A stretch of DNA of 64,000 nt from positions 25,530-89,529 of the IMG/VR virus record IMGVR_UViG_3300036770_003326, one strand, 5' to 3'. The notes under the pieces are model-generated. The model had not been told where the DNA came from. It searched no databases and saw only the letters and a program-made list of their open reading frames with translations. How positions within the stretch are numbered: the stretch's first letter is position 1; each line of letters starts with the position of its first letter. The position numbers were made by a program, and so were the translations under genes. Positions 1 to 8,322 of the stretch are shown piece after piece. This DNA comes from a virus.

Positions 1-529
1 TTACAAAAACCCCTCTACCTAACCCAATAGAATTAGTAAATGTTCCTTGAGTAAAACCATCACCAATTATTGTATTTCCATTTCCTTGTAGAATAGCACC
101 ACTTCCTCTACCAATAACAACACAGTTTGAACTTGTTGTTGATAATGAAGCTACATTATAACCCAAAAATATTCCTTGATTTGTATTATTTGTACCTGTT
201 AAATAAGCTGCATGTCTAAATGGTACTGATTGTATCCATTCAGAACCATCTCCTCTAAATGATACTAAATCAGCTGTATCAGCACTGTTTCTAACTCTAA
301 AAGCCACATCTGTTGACAAAGCTCCTTGAGCTCTTACATCAAGTCTAACATTTGAAGCTGGCGTTGCACCTACTCCTAATCTCTTATTAGTGTTATCCCA
401 AAAGAATGCAGAATCTTGCTGAACTACTCCACCTGCTTGAAAGAATACTCTACCATCTGTTCCTGATGTTACAGCTGTTGTTCCTACTGTAATATCTGAT
501 GAAGGTGCTATATTTATTCCTGTACTCAT
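1..529 (-). CDS. Tail fibre-like protein, N-terminal 176 codons (C-terminus beyond window edge)
   Basis: The frame is open from an ATG at 529 down to base 1, so the gene is cut by the left edge. The peptide begins MSTGINIAPSSD and is rich in Gly, Ser, Thr and Asn. It contains the phrase FFWDNTNKRLGVG, which is typical of Bacteroidota phage fibres that end in an intramolecular chaperone domain; that end is not visible here. It is the last visible gene of the leftward virion operon, next to other small beta-rich proteins, so a host-contact fibre is likely. The fibre role is inferred from composition and position. Confidence 0.6.
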   Translation of the reverse strand, partial: MSTGINIAPSSDITVGTTAVTSGTDGRVFFQAGGVVQQDSAFFWDNTNKRLGVGATPASNVRLDVRAQGALSTDVAFRVRNSADTADLVSFRGDGSEWIQSVPFRHAAYLTGTNNTNQGIFLGYNVASLSTTSSNCVVIGRGSGAILQGNGNTIIGDGFTQGTFTNSIGLGRGVFV

Positions 530-530
530 C

Positions 531-1088
531 TTAATATATTTTTGTTAAAATAAATGTTTCACTATAAATGCTATTTCCTAAATCTGCTGTAGCCCATTCT
601 GCTGTTATATCTAATGTGTTGCTTATAGTAGTGTCAAAAGTAGTGTTGTTTACCGTAGTAAATCCAAATCCTTGTAAACTAGCATTACTTGTTTTTAAAT
701 AAGTAAATCTTCCTGATGCTGATATTTCTGCAACACCTGCTGTTCCTATTTGCCTAATAGTAAAATAAATACTTAATGTCCATACATCATTTATTACACT
801 ACTACCTAAGTCTTGTAGTCCGCTATCTAGTAAAACAACTGAACCAGATTTTATCCTTATAGTTATATCCTCATTGTTTACAGCATTCATGATACCACTC
901 ATCTCTGCTTTAAAACTATCTCCTACTTTAAAGAAATTAGCAGGTACAGATAAACCACCTACTCCACCATCTATTAATGTTGTTTCAGTAGTAGTATTGG
1001 TAATAGAAGTACTATTTGCTGTCTGAGCAAATAAACCTCCTATAATAGTGAAAGAGTTAGCATTTAATATGTTTATCTGTGTACTCAT
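531..1088 (-). CDS. Putative tail or fibre accessory protein, 185 aa
   Basis: The protein is Thr/Ser/Asn/Ile-rich and predicted mostly beta-stranded, with no signal peptide or obvious catalytic motif. It starts MSTQINI, close to the MSTGINI start of the next gene, so the two may share an attachment segment. It overlaps the start of the upstream 76-aa gene region by four bases (ATGA-type coupling) and belongs to the tail/fibre group at the left end. No family is recognised; the structural role is inferred from position and composition. Confidence 0.5.
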   Translation of the reverse strand: MSTQINILNANSFTIIGGLFAQTANSTSITNTTTETTLIDGGVGGLSVPANFFKVGDSFKAEMSGIMNAVNNEDITIRIKSGSVVLLDSGLQDLGSSVINDVWTLSIYFTIRQIGTAGVAEISASGRFTYLKTSNASLQGFGFTTVNNTTFDTTISNTLDITAEWATADLGNSIYSETFILTKIY

Positions 1089-1315
1089 TCTTCTGTTGTT
1101 ACTTCAAATTGTGTTGGTTCTCCTAATATTACTCTAATTGACTCATCAAAGACAATATACCAAAATATAGGTGTATCAAGTTCTGCTGTTTCATAGTCAA
1201 CCCAATATTGAGTGACATCATCAGGTTTAACAGGTAAGCCATAATAATCAGCACATTGTTTACGTGCGTTTATTGCCTCTTGTTCATTCGTGTATTTGTA
1301 GCCATCAATAAGCAT
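1085..1315 (-). CDS. Hypothetical protein, 76 aa
   Basis: A small acidic protein rich in Tyr and Trp, with no recognised domain. It overlaps its neighbours on both sides by a few bases, which supports translation within the tail operon. It may be a small assembly or adaptor protein of the adjacent fibre, but nothing in the sequence shows this directly. Confidence 0.5.
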   Translation of the reverse strand: MLIDGYKYTNEQEAINARKQCADYYGLPVKPDDVTQYWVDYETAELDTPIFWYIVFDESIRVILGEPTQFEVTTEE

Positions 1316-2156
1316 CCCAATAAGTATTTATGTTATCTTCTATTCCTGTTCTATTTGCACTTTGTTCTGAATCCCAGTATATGTATTCTTGGTATTGACC
1401 TGAAGTGTATTGATTTGTTGAAACTTGACCAAATGTAGTAAGTGTTACAGCAACAGGTGCTTGTGTTGCTGTATTTGTTAATTGAACCCCATTACGATAA
1501 GCAACTTTTAAATCTGCAGAATCTCTTAATGAAGTCATAATACATCTTCCTGTCGTAGATATATTATCATAACTTAATAAAGTTGACATATAACTAACAA
1601 CTTGATATGAAGCTGCTGAATTTCTCCACCATAAAACACAAGGGGCATTCCCTGTTGAATTACCTAAATGAATCAAATTGTCTGTTGTTGTAGCACCCCT
1701 TCTCCACATTGAAACAGATAAGTATTTTGTGTTTGTACTTATTCCACTTGTTAACGCATATCTATCAGAAGCCCAAGTTGTTGTTATTTTACTTGTATCA
1801 GCATCCAAAATTAAACTACCACTTGAAACAATTTGACATTGGTTAGCTGCTGTTGCCTGTGTTGAATTATTAGCATTACCGCTTTGGTCGTACCAAGTTG
1901 TTATAAATCCATTACCAGCACCACAAAATGTAAGCAAAGATGCCGTATCTAAATTACCACCTACAAAGTTAATATCCTGCTCTGCATTATCACTTGAACG
2001 TCTTACTCTTATTGCTGCCCCTGTGTATGCTGTTCTTAATTGTCTTAATGAATAAGCAACCGCTGCTCCTGTATAGGTGTCAAGTAGTAAAGGACTAGCT
2101 GGAGGAGCTAGTGAAGCTAAATAAATACCAGTATTTCCGCCTAAGATAACAGGCAT
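1305..2156 (-). CDS. Tail protein with AbfB/concanavalin A-like carbohydrate-binding domain, 283 aa
   Basis: Residues from about 30 to 110 carry the pattern AYSLRQLR, IRVRRSSDNAEQDI, GGNLDT and TTWYDQSGNAN. This is characteristic of the arabinofuranosidase B catalytic/ConA-like sandwich found in many phage and Bacteroidota surface proteins. The remainder also looks like a beta-sandwich and ends in a short acidic tail. A role in binding or trimming host surface polysaccharide at the tail tip follows from the family; catalytic activity cannot be judged here. It sits in the leftward tail operon next to likely fibre genes. Confidence 0.65.
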   Translation of the reverse strand: MPVILGGNTGIYLASLAPPASPLLLDTYTGAAVAYSLRQLRTAYTGAAIRVRRSSDNAEQDINFVGGNLDTASLLTFCGAGNGFITTWYDQSGNANNSTQATAANQCQIVSSGSLILDADTSKITTTWASDRYALTSGISTNTKYLSVSMWRRGATTTDNLIHLGNSTGNAPCVLWWRNSAASYQVVSYMSTLLSYDNISTTGRCIMTSLRDSADLKVAYRNGVQLTNTATQAPVAVTLTTFGQVSTNQYTSGQYQEYIYWDSEQSANRTGIEDNINTYWDAY

Positions 2157-2158
2157 GA

Positions 2159-2578
2159 TTAATAAACAAAAATGATTATAAACTCAGTTCCTGTTGCATC
2201 ATAAGCAAAGGAAGTAAAGTAATTGTTTACAGCATCAGCAGAGAAGTTTAATACTTCTCCTGGTTTAATTGTAGTACCACTTAGTACAGTTCCATTAGCA
2301 GCACCTACGTTAGCTACAGATACAGAATAGAAAGTGGCAGCAGAAGAACTAACATTACCAGAAGCAGTAGGTCTAATGATACCAGGAGTTCTAGCTATCC
2401 CTAATTGATCACTAGCCAAAGTAACAGCTACTGAATCTTGCATTAATTGCTGTCCAATAGGAGATACTATATTTGCATCAATTGTATCGTTTACTTTGAC
2501 TAATAATTCTTGTTGTCCTGTAACAAATGCGGAGGTATTATTAGGACCCCCTTTTATAACGACTTCTCTTTGTGACAT
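2159..2578 (-). CDS. Putative virion fibre or decoration protein, 139 aa
   Basis: A beta-rich protein dominated by Ala, Ser, Thr, Val and Asn, without Cys and without charged clusters. Short proteins like this that end in a compact beta domain are common as phage fibre or decoration subunits. It lies two bases from the AbfB-like gene, in the same operon. The family is not recognised. Confidence 0.45.
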   Translation of the reverse strand: MSQREVVIKGGPNNTSAFVTGQQELLVKVNDTIDANIVSPIGQQLMQDSVAVTLASDQLGIARTPGIIRPTASGNVSSSAATFYSVSVANVGAANGTVLSGTTIKPGEVLNFSADAVNNYFTSFAYDATGTEFIIIFVY

Positions 2579-2601
2579 TGTTTTAAATTTTATCTAAATT
2601 A

Positions 2602-3795
2602 CTATTTATTTATTAATTTTTTTATTGTATTATACTCTAAATTATTATATAATACAGTATTTTCTTCTATATCTCTAGAATCGTAGCAGTTTAAAATTTC
2701 TAAAACTCTTCTTTGTAGTTTTAAATTTTCTAAAGCATGACAATCTACGTTACCAAACATTAGCCCATGAATATAATCTAATACACATTTAGAAAACTCA
2801 CATTGTTTTTCCCATACTAATAATTCAAAACAATTATTTTCTACAGGAGGACATATTCTCAAACATAAGTCTCCTGTTATTTCATAAGTTTCTGTACTAT
2901 ATCTAGTAGTTTCTCCTTCAAATTTTGAAAAGAAAGTTCCTGTAGGAACATCAGTAGATGGATCGAAATTAAATCCTTGATAGGTTCCGCTTGCTACATC
3001 TTGTAATATCCAACATGATATTCCAAAAGGAGCTTCTGCAGCTACAGGTGCTGGAGCCCAATAAATAGTAGAAAATGCTCCAATAAAATTATTATAGAAA
3101 GTAAAAGATTTTCTATTATTTACTGTAGTATAATCCCATACTATTTGGTTATCCAAACTTCCTAATACTAAGAAATTTAAACCTTGATATTCTATTATAG
3201 TATTAGTAGCAGCATCTCTAAGTATAACTCCTAAAAAACTTCTATTAGGACCAGGTTGTGTATATAAAGTGCTATTATCGTTAGATATATATACAACTGA
3301 TTGTATAATAGGTTGTTGATATTGAGCTATTGGAAAAGGCGATGTAAGAGAATCTAAATAAATTCCTGGTGCAATGTATTCTTCTATTGCAGGATCTAAT
3401 TTAAAAACATAATTTCCTAAAGTTCCAGGAAGTCCTAAAGTATCTTCATTAGACCAAGGAGAACATACTTGTCCTAAAATAAATTCTCCCGTAGTTAAAT
3501 TTACTATATATTTAGTAGTTAGTTTCCAATCTCCTTCAGGACAAGAACTAGAAATATCTAAAGTTCCTACTTCTTGAGGGTCATAACCAGGAATAGTTTC
3601 AACTAAACTCCAATAAAAAACTTTTCCTTCTATAAAAAGTATTGTATAATCTACAAGTACAGGTTCTCCACCAGGATTAGTATCTATAGAAAAACTATAA
3701 TTATAATTTACTCCGTTAAATACTCCTTCAACTATTATTACAGTTGGACTTTCTGCTCCAGTTAATAAATATGATATTTGTATAGTAGGACACAT
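2602..3795 (-). CDS. Putative tail structural protein, 397 aa
   Basis: The N-terminal about 300 residues are Gly/Pro/Thr/Tyr-rich and beta-predicted. The C-terminal about 80 residues differ sharply: they are charged, helical and hold several cysteines. The protein starts MCPTIQISY, and its stop region touches the start of the Cys-rich 154-aa gene. The two-part build suggests a surface-exposed beta region joined to a helical anchor, which is an inference. No family is recognised; the location points to the tail. Confidence 0.45.
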   Translation of the reverse strand: MCPTIQISYLLTGAESPTVIIVEGVFNGVNYNYSFSIDTNPGGEPVLVDYTILFIEGKVFYWSLVETIPGYDPQEVGTLDISSSCPEGDWKLTTKYIVNLTTGEFILGQVCSPWSNEDTLGLPGTLGNYVFKLDPAIEEYIAPGIYLDSLTSPFPIAQYQQPIIQSVVYISNDNSTLYTQPGPNRSFLGVILRDAATNTIIEYQGLNFLVLGSLDNQIVWDYTTVNNRKSFTFYNNFIGAFSTIYWAPAPVAAEAPFGISCWILQDVASGTYQGFNFDPSTDVPTGTFFSKFEGETTRYSTETYEITGDLCLRICPPVENNCFELLVWEKQCEFSKCVLDYIHGLMFGNVDCHALENLKLQRRVLEILNCYDSRDIEENTVLYNNLEYNTIKKLINK

Positions 3796-4259
3796 TAAGC
3801 TATTATAACAATTCTAACAAAAACGTTTAATCCTGTTCCTCCTAAATTTACTGTTAAATCTCCTGAAATAGTATCTATAGATGTATTAGCATTATTTGCT
3901 AGTATCCAAGAATTTCCTGGAGTAGGAGGTTCATTTGTTCTAAACCAAACTTGTACATGAAAATCTCCAAAAGGTGTTGCACTTGTTTCTCCTAGAAAGC
4001 ATCCTGAAGGCAAAGTTCCGCAAGATGTTAATAGTGCATTACTAATTACAAAATCGGTATCATCTGCTCCACTACTTTCTAATACAGCTTTAAATGTTCC
4101 TTCTCCTGGAGCACCTGTAAAATCAGGTGTAGTAAAAGTAGAACCATTAGTTAAAAATATAGTAAAGGTACCGTCATTATTATTAGTAATAACTTGTATT
4201 CCTACACCGTCACTGCCTTTAAAAAGCGTAACATCTTTGCAATCTTTACATCCACACAT
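3795..4259 (-). CDS. Putative short fibre protein with Cys cluster, 154 aa
   Basis: The N-terminus MCGCKDCKD holds three cysteines in seven residues. A repeat-poor Gly/Thr segment (GAPGEGTF) follows, and then a beta-rich end. The neighbouring 279-aa protein ends in another Cys cluster (CIGCGCGKNC), so the two may contact each other through metal binding or disulphides; this is speculation. It overlaps the preceding gene by one base. Confidence 0.45.
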   Translation of the reverse strand: MCGCKDCKDVTLFKGSDGVGIQVITNNNDGTFTIFLTNGSTFTTPDFTGAPGEGTFKAVLESSGADDTDFVISNALLTSCGTLPSGCFLGETSATPFGDFHVQVWFRTNEPPTPGNSWILANNANTSIDTISGDLTVNLGGTGLNVFVRIVIIA

Positions 4260-4263
4260 AGTA

Positions 4264-5103
4264 TTAACAATTTTTTCCGCAGCCGCATCCTATACAGCCT
4301 AGAATAGTTTCACAAAAAGTTGTTGCTGCTGTTATTATTGCATCTGCTGTATCAAAATCTCCGCAAGCAAATGCTGTTTTAATTCCGTAGATAAACATTT
4401 CCATTTGATCTACTTGTTCTTTTAATTTTTTTGTAGCAATCATATCGCAAGCTTCAACTAGTTTTACTACTAGATTGTCTTTACAATTGCATAAATTGCA
4501 TATAAATAAAACATGTTGTTTTTCATTAGTATATGAATTACCGTCAGTGTCTATAATATTATATACTAATTGATAAATTCCGTCTGGATTAGACCATGAA
4601 GCTTCTGATATTGCTAAAAAACTTCCTGGAGTTGGAGCTGAAACTACGCCAGAATAAACATCTGTAGTTCCATCATACATAATGTAATTAGATGTAAGAA
4701 CTGTTCCATAAATTGTAGTTCCTGCAGGAATTACTTGTGGAATGTTTATTTCGTAAGTTCCTCCATCATTACTTCCTGTACCTGTAATTACATCTGTAAT
4801 TACTGTTCCAGGAGCTATGCCTGTACCTATTAATGTTTGGCCTATAGCAAAAGAACCTGTAAAATGTGTAGTGTCAGTAAATGTTGTGCCTGAAATTTCT
4901 CCTGAACCTGAAGCAAGTATTCCAGGAGTCTGTTCTAAATTATAGAACTGTACATCTGCATAGGCAATTTGCGCTGTATCTATATTACCATTTCCCCATC
5001 CTGTCTCATTAGTGCATTCAACATAAGGACCAGTTTCTTCAGTTAAACTGATTTTGTTACATTTATTATTTAAACTAGCTGATATTTTTGGAAGAAGAGC
5101 CAT
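4264..5103 (-). CDS. Putative virion protein with C-terminal cysteine cluster, 279 aa
   Basis: The protein is beta-rich through about residue 190 and then becomes helical with repeated cysteines, ending CIGCGCGKNC. The C-terminal cluster looks like a metal or disulphide site. It is the first gene after the terminator at 5135-5184 in the leftward direction, so it probably heads the tail sub-operon. Family not recognised. Confidence 0.45.
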   Translation of the reverse strand: MALLPKISASLNNKCNKISLTEETGPYVECTNETGWGNGNIDTAQIAYADVQFYNLEQTPGILASGSGEISGTTFTDTTHFTGSFAIGQTLIGTGIAPGTVITDVITGTGSNDGGTYEINIPQVIPAGTTIYGTVLTSNYIMYDGTTDVYSGVVSAPTPGSFLAISEASWSNPDGIYQLVYNIIDTDGNSYTNEKQHVLFICNLCNCKDNLVVKLVEACDMIATKKLKEQVDQMEMFIYGIKTAFACGDFDTADAIITAATTFCETILGCIGCGCGKNC

Positions 5104-5134
5104 AATTATTTATTTCAAAAATACTTAAAAATAT

Positions 5135-5184
5135 AGTAGCCCGCCATAGAATAGACAGCAAATTTTTTCTATGACGGGACTACT
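5135..5184 (-). terminator. Intrinsic terminator downstream of the 431-aa structural gene
   Basis: Arms AGTAGCCCGCCATAGAA (5135-5151) and TTCTATGACGGGACTACT (5167-5184) pair with two mismatches around a short loop. On the minus strand the stem is followed by a U-rich tract (ATATTTTT). It lies just after the stop at 5197 and separates head from tail genes. Confidence 0.7.
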
Positions 5185-5196
5185 TTGGGCGGAGAA

Positions 5197-6492
5197 TTAC
5201 TCGTTTAAGTCAGATGCAGTAACACCTAATGCCGTAGCAAGAGTTTCACCAGTGTTATCAGGAGTAGTTGCTAAAATTCCTGAACCTGCATTGTCTGCAA
5301 GGTTTAACCAAAGAATAGCACTTCCTTTACCACCAGCCATAGATACTAGACCTGAGATACCTTCTTCCCATGCAAGTGTAATTGCAGAGTACTTAGTAGT
5401 CAATGCTGTATTACCGCCTACACCAGGGATTTTAACTTCTTGATCACGGAAACGTGGAGGAACAGCCAACATATCGTTTTGTCCTTCATAACCGTAGCTC
5501 ATATACTCATCCATTGCAACTTGTTGCCACATACCGTTACCGTTACGTGCACCTTGTACATGTGTAACAAGAGTAGTAGAGTCAGAGAAAGTTACAGTGA
5601 ATCTGTTTGCGTAGTAATCTCTAAATGCATTAACATCAAATGGAGCTTGAGCACCTGTAAGTCTAACACCGAAATTAGCTGTAGCAGCAACAGCAGCTGT
5701 AATTCTTCTAACATTAGCAACAGCAATAGTAGCAGTTCCACCTTGGTAAGCCCAAGCTAATGTAATTGTATTTGGAGAATCTACTGCTTCTACTTTATAA
5801 ACAGCTGTAGTTGTAGAAGTACCACCTAGTTTAATAAAGTCACCTGCAGCTACGTTAGTTACAGTACCATCTAATGTAACTACTTTAGAATTATAAGTAA
5901 CTCCAAAATTAGCTACAGTACCTGTAATTGCAGCATCTGTTCCTGAAGAAATAATTTCAAAACGTAAGTAACCATTAGCTGGCTCGTCAGAGAAATTCTT
6001 AACTCCGTTTGTAGCTAACAATTCTGCTAGTTCTGCTTGAGTACCTGTAGCGTCAGTTTTAACTGGCCCTGCAAATAAACTCATAGGTTGAGAACGGTTA
6101 GCAGCATCGTTATCATTTTTACGGATTTTAATCCAGAAATCTGTGTTGTTAGCTACTGGAAGAGCTCCTGTTGTACCGTTATATCCTACTACAGTAACTT
6201 GTTGTACTGCTGGACGGAATTTAGCGATAGAAATTTTTACTTTTCCTTTAGTTAATACAGGAGTTTTCATTAAAGGATTTCCAACACCTTTACCTTGTAC
6301 AATAAAGAATTGCTCACCATCAGCTAAACCTGAAAGGGCGTTAATTCTTCTTAAACCTACATCAGTAAGTACTACAGCACCGATAGCTAGGTTAGCATCA
6401 GTAACAACTGTACCTACAGCAGGCAATCCAGTAGTTGCTTGATTTACATCACTCAAGATTACTGAAAACACATTGTTTGCTTTACGTAACAT
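5197..6492 (-). CDS. Putative virion structural protein, 431 aa
   Basis: The protein is Ala/Thr/Val/Gly-rich and largely beta-predicted, starting MLRKANNVFSV. It contains no Cys and few Trp, as in shell or tube subunits. It lies three genes after the major capsid gene and ends at a strong terminator. This placement suits a head auxiliary, head-fibre or tail-tube component of crAss-like virions. The specific role is not decided by the sequence. Confidence 0.5.
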   Translation of the reverse strand: MLRKANNVFSVILSDVNQATTGLPAVGTVVTDANLAIGAVVLTDVGLRRINALSGLADGEQFFIVQGKGVGNPLMKTPVLTKGKVKISIAKFRPAVQQVTVVGYNGTTGALPVANNTDFWIKIRKNDNDAANRSQPMSLFAGPVKTDATGTQAELAELLATNGVKNFSDEPANGYLRFEIISSGTDAAITGTVANFGVTYNSKVVTLDGTVTNVAAGDFIKLGGTSTTTAVYKVEAVDSPNTITLAWAYQGGTATIAVANVRRITAAVAATANFGVRLTGAQAPFDVNAFRDYYANRFTVTFSDSTTLVTHVQGARNGNGMWQQVAMDEYMSYGYEGQNDMLAVPPRFRDQEVKIPGVGGNTALTTKYSAITLAWEEGISGLVSMAGGKGSAILWLNLADNAGSGILATTPDNTGETLATALGVTASDLNE

Positions 6493-6524
6493 TTTATTTT
6501 AATTTAAAGTTAATATTTAATAAT

Positions 6525-7289
6525 TTATTCTAAATCTTTAAAGCCTTCTATTATAGGGACTTTTTGATCTTTTGTTCTTTGCATCATTAAATCTGTTGCT
6601 ATATCTACTACTACTACATGAGTGGAAGTATCTAATTCACAGTTTCTCTGATTTGCAGGAGTATCTCTGTCTACTACTATGTCTTGTGGATTTTTAAGAT
6701 AACGCATATAATAATTTGTTATGTTAAAAGTTCCGTCTGTAAATAGTTCGTGGCGTTTTGAAGTAGCTGGGTTACTAGGATTTATTCCTGTAACTTCTCT
6801 TTCATATTCAGAACGCCATACTCTACAATCACCATTCTCTTTATAAAAAGGTCTTTTGTATTTACTCCAATTAAACCTTTGCATTTCGTTATGGGCGATA
6901 GGTACTATATACCCTACAATAAATTTATCTGTTCCACATTCTTTTTTATCTATTACGCATTCTTCATATATAGTATACATATGATCGGATGGTAAATCAA
7001 AGAACTTTCCTACTACATTATTATTCACAATCACGCCTGCTTGTGAAGCTGAAACTGTTAGAGCGTTGGCATTTTTAATTAATGCCGCTAATCCTTGGTT
7101 TCTTATTTCAATTTCTTGGAAGCCTTTTTGTTTTCTATTGTTGACTTCATCAAAAAACTTTTTTACATATAACTGCTGGGCTTCTGTTAATACGGAAGAT
7201 AAATCAAAATCTTCGTATCCTGGGGAACCAAAACTAGAAACTCTATCTAGTTTTTCTTCCAACAAATCTGCCATTTGGTTTGCAGTCAT
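6525..7289 (-). CDS. Conserved crAss-type head/neck protein, 254 aa
   Basis: A mixed alpha/beta protein starting MTANQMADLLEEKLDR. It is encoded one base from the 312-aa gene and downstream of the capsid gene. Head-completion or ring (connector) proteins occupy this place in crAss-like genomes, so a head-tail joining role is likely. Nothing in the sequence names a specific ring subunit. Confidence 0.5.
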   Translation of the reverse strand: MTANQMADLLEEKLDRVSSFGSPGYEDFDLSSVLTEAQQLYVKKFFDEVNNRKQKGFQEIEIRNQGLAALIKNANALTVSASQAGVIVNNNVVGKFFDLPSDHMYTIYEECVIDKKECGTDKFIVGYIVPIAHNEMQRFNWSKYKRPFYKENGDCRVWRSEYEREVTGINPSNPATSKRHELFTDGTFNITNYYMRYLKNPQDIVVDRDTPANQRNCELDTSTHVVVVDIATDLMMQRTKDQKVPIIEGFKDLE

Positions 7290-7290
7290 T

Positions 7291-8229
7291 TTATGCTCGT
7301 TTTGTTAATTCAATTTTAGCTTTAATTCTTAATTTAACTTCTTGGTTTTCAGGATCAGTAAGATAATTAATTGTATCTGTTAAATCACCTAATTCCACTC
7401 CGTTATCTAATACATATCGCTTTTCACCTTTGCGTATAATAGCTCCTGCTTCAATTGCCTCCTGTACAAAAATTCTATCATTGTACTGAGGATGATTAAC
7501 TATTTCTAAGAAATACTTAGGGTTATTATCTACCACATTAAGTACTTCTCCTTTTAGCCAATCTTCTGTAGCTGATGCAGGAATTGTTCTACCTAAAGAT
7601 TTAATAAATCCAATGATTGCTTTTTTGCTGTTTGTAATTTCTGCAAACTTAACAAATGCTTGAGCTTTAATATTTGCTTCTTCTAATTTTTGAGAAGTAA
7701 CTTTAGACTCATCTACAACCATGAATTCATATGTAGCTTTTAAATTACGTTCATCATATGATGGACATATTAAAAGTTTATTTGACATTAATATCAAATA
7801 TTTCAACATATCTAAAGGATGATTTAAATTTAGAGTAGTTCCTTCTTTTGTAAGTATTACTCTACCTCTTCTATCACTTCTCCAGAAATTTTTTTCTGTT
7901 TGAAGTGTAGGATTTAAATCAACTCCTAATTCTTTTTCAAAGAACTCTTTTTGTGTCATCCCGTTAGGGAAGCTCTCCATGTATTTTTGGATTTTAACTC
8001 TACGTTGGTCATCCAAAATTACTTTTACTCCTCCTCCTTTAATTTCGCTATTAAGTGGAACTTGATAGCTACGTTTTGTTTTGTTGTACATGAAAGGATC
8101 TTTTTTTCTATCCTGTCCTGCTACTAATAAAGTACTCCATTTTCCAGAAGATTCTACAGGTTTAATACTGATTATTCTATCTTGTAAAAATGTTCCGTAA
8201 ATTACTTTTTCTTTTTCTTTTGTTTCCAT
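7291..8229 (-). CDS. Conserved structural protein downstream of capsid, 312 aa
   Basis: A lysine-rich mixed protein starting METKEKEKVIYG, with a predicted helical core around residues 170-220. The start codon is preceded by GACAGCAAAATG, the same leader seen before the scaffold-like gene at 11031. It lies between the capsid gene's terminator and the 254-aa neck-type gene. A virion assembly role is inferred from synteny; family name unknown. Confidence 0.5.
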   Translation of the reverse strand: METKEKEKVIYGTFLQDRIISIKPVESSGKWSTLLVAGQDRKKDPFMYNKTKRSYQVPLNSEIKGGGVKVILDDQRRVKIQKYMESFPNGMTQKEFFEKELGVDLNPTLQTEKNFWRSDRRGRVILTKEGTTLNLNHPLDMLKYLILMSNKLLICPSYDERNLKATYEFMVVDESKVTSQKLEEANIKAQAFVKFAEITNSKKAIIGFIKSLGRTIPASATEDWLKGEVLNVVDNNPKYFLEIVNHPQYNDRIFVQEAIEAGAIIRKGEKRYVLDNGVELGDLTDTINYLTDPENQEVKLRIKAKIELTKRA

Positions 8230-8271
8230 TTTGCTGTCTTTAATTTTAATTTTCTCCGTTGTTTACTAAAA

Positions 8272-8306
8272 CGCTCTCCCCAGGCTTTCACCTCTGGGGA
8301 TGAGCG
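8272..8306 (-). terminator. Hairpin terminator after the major capsid gene
   Basis: Stem CGCTC-CCCCAG (8272-8283) pairs with CTGGGG-GAGCG (8294-8306) across a ten-base loop. On the minus strand it is followed by TTTTAG. It lies 17 bases beyond the capsid stop and could cap a dominant capsid transcript while allowing read-through. Confidence 0.7.
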
Positions 8307-8322
8307 ATTCTAGTTTGGTTTA

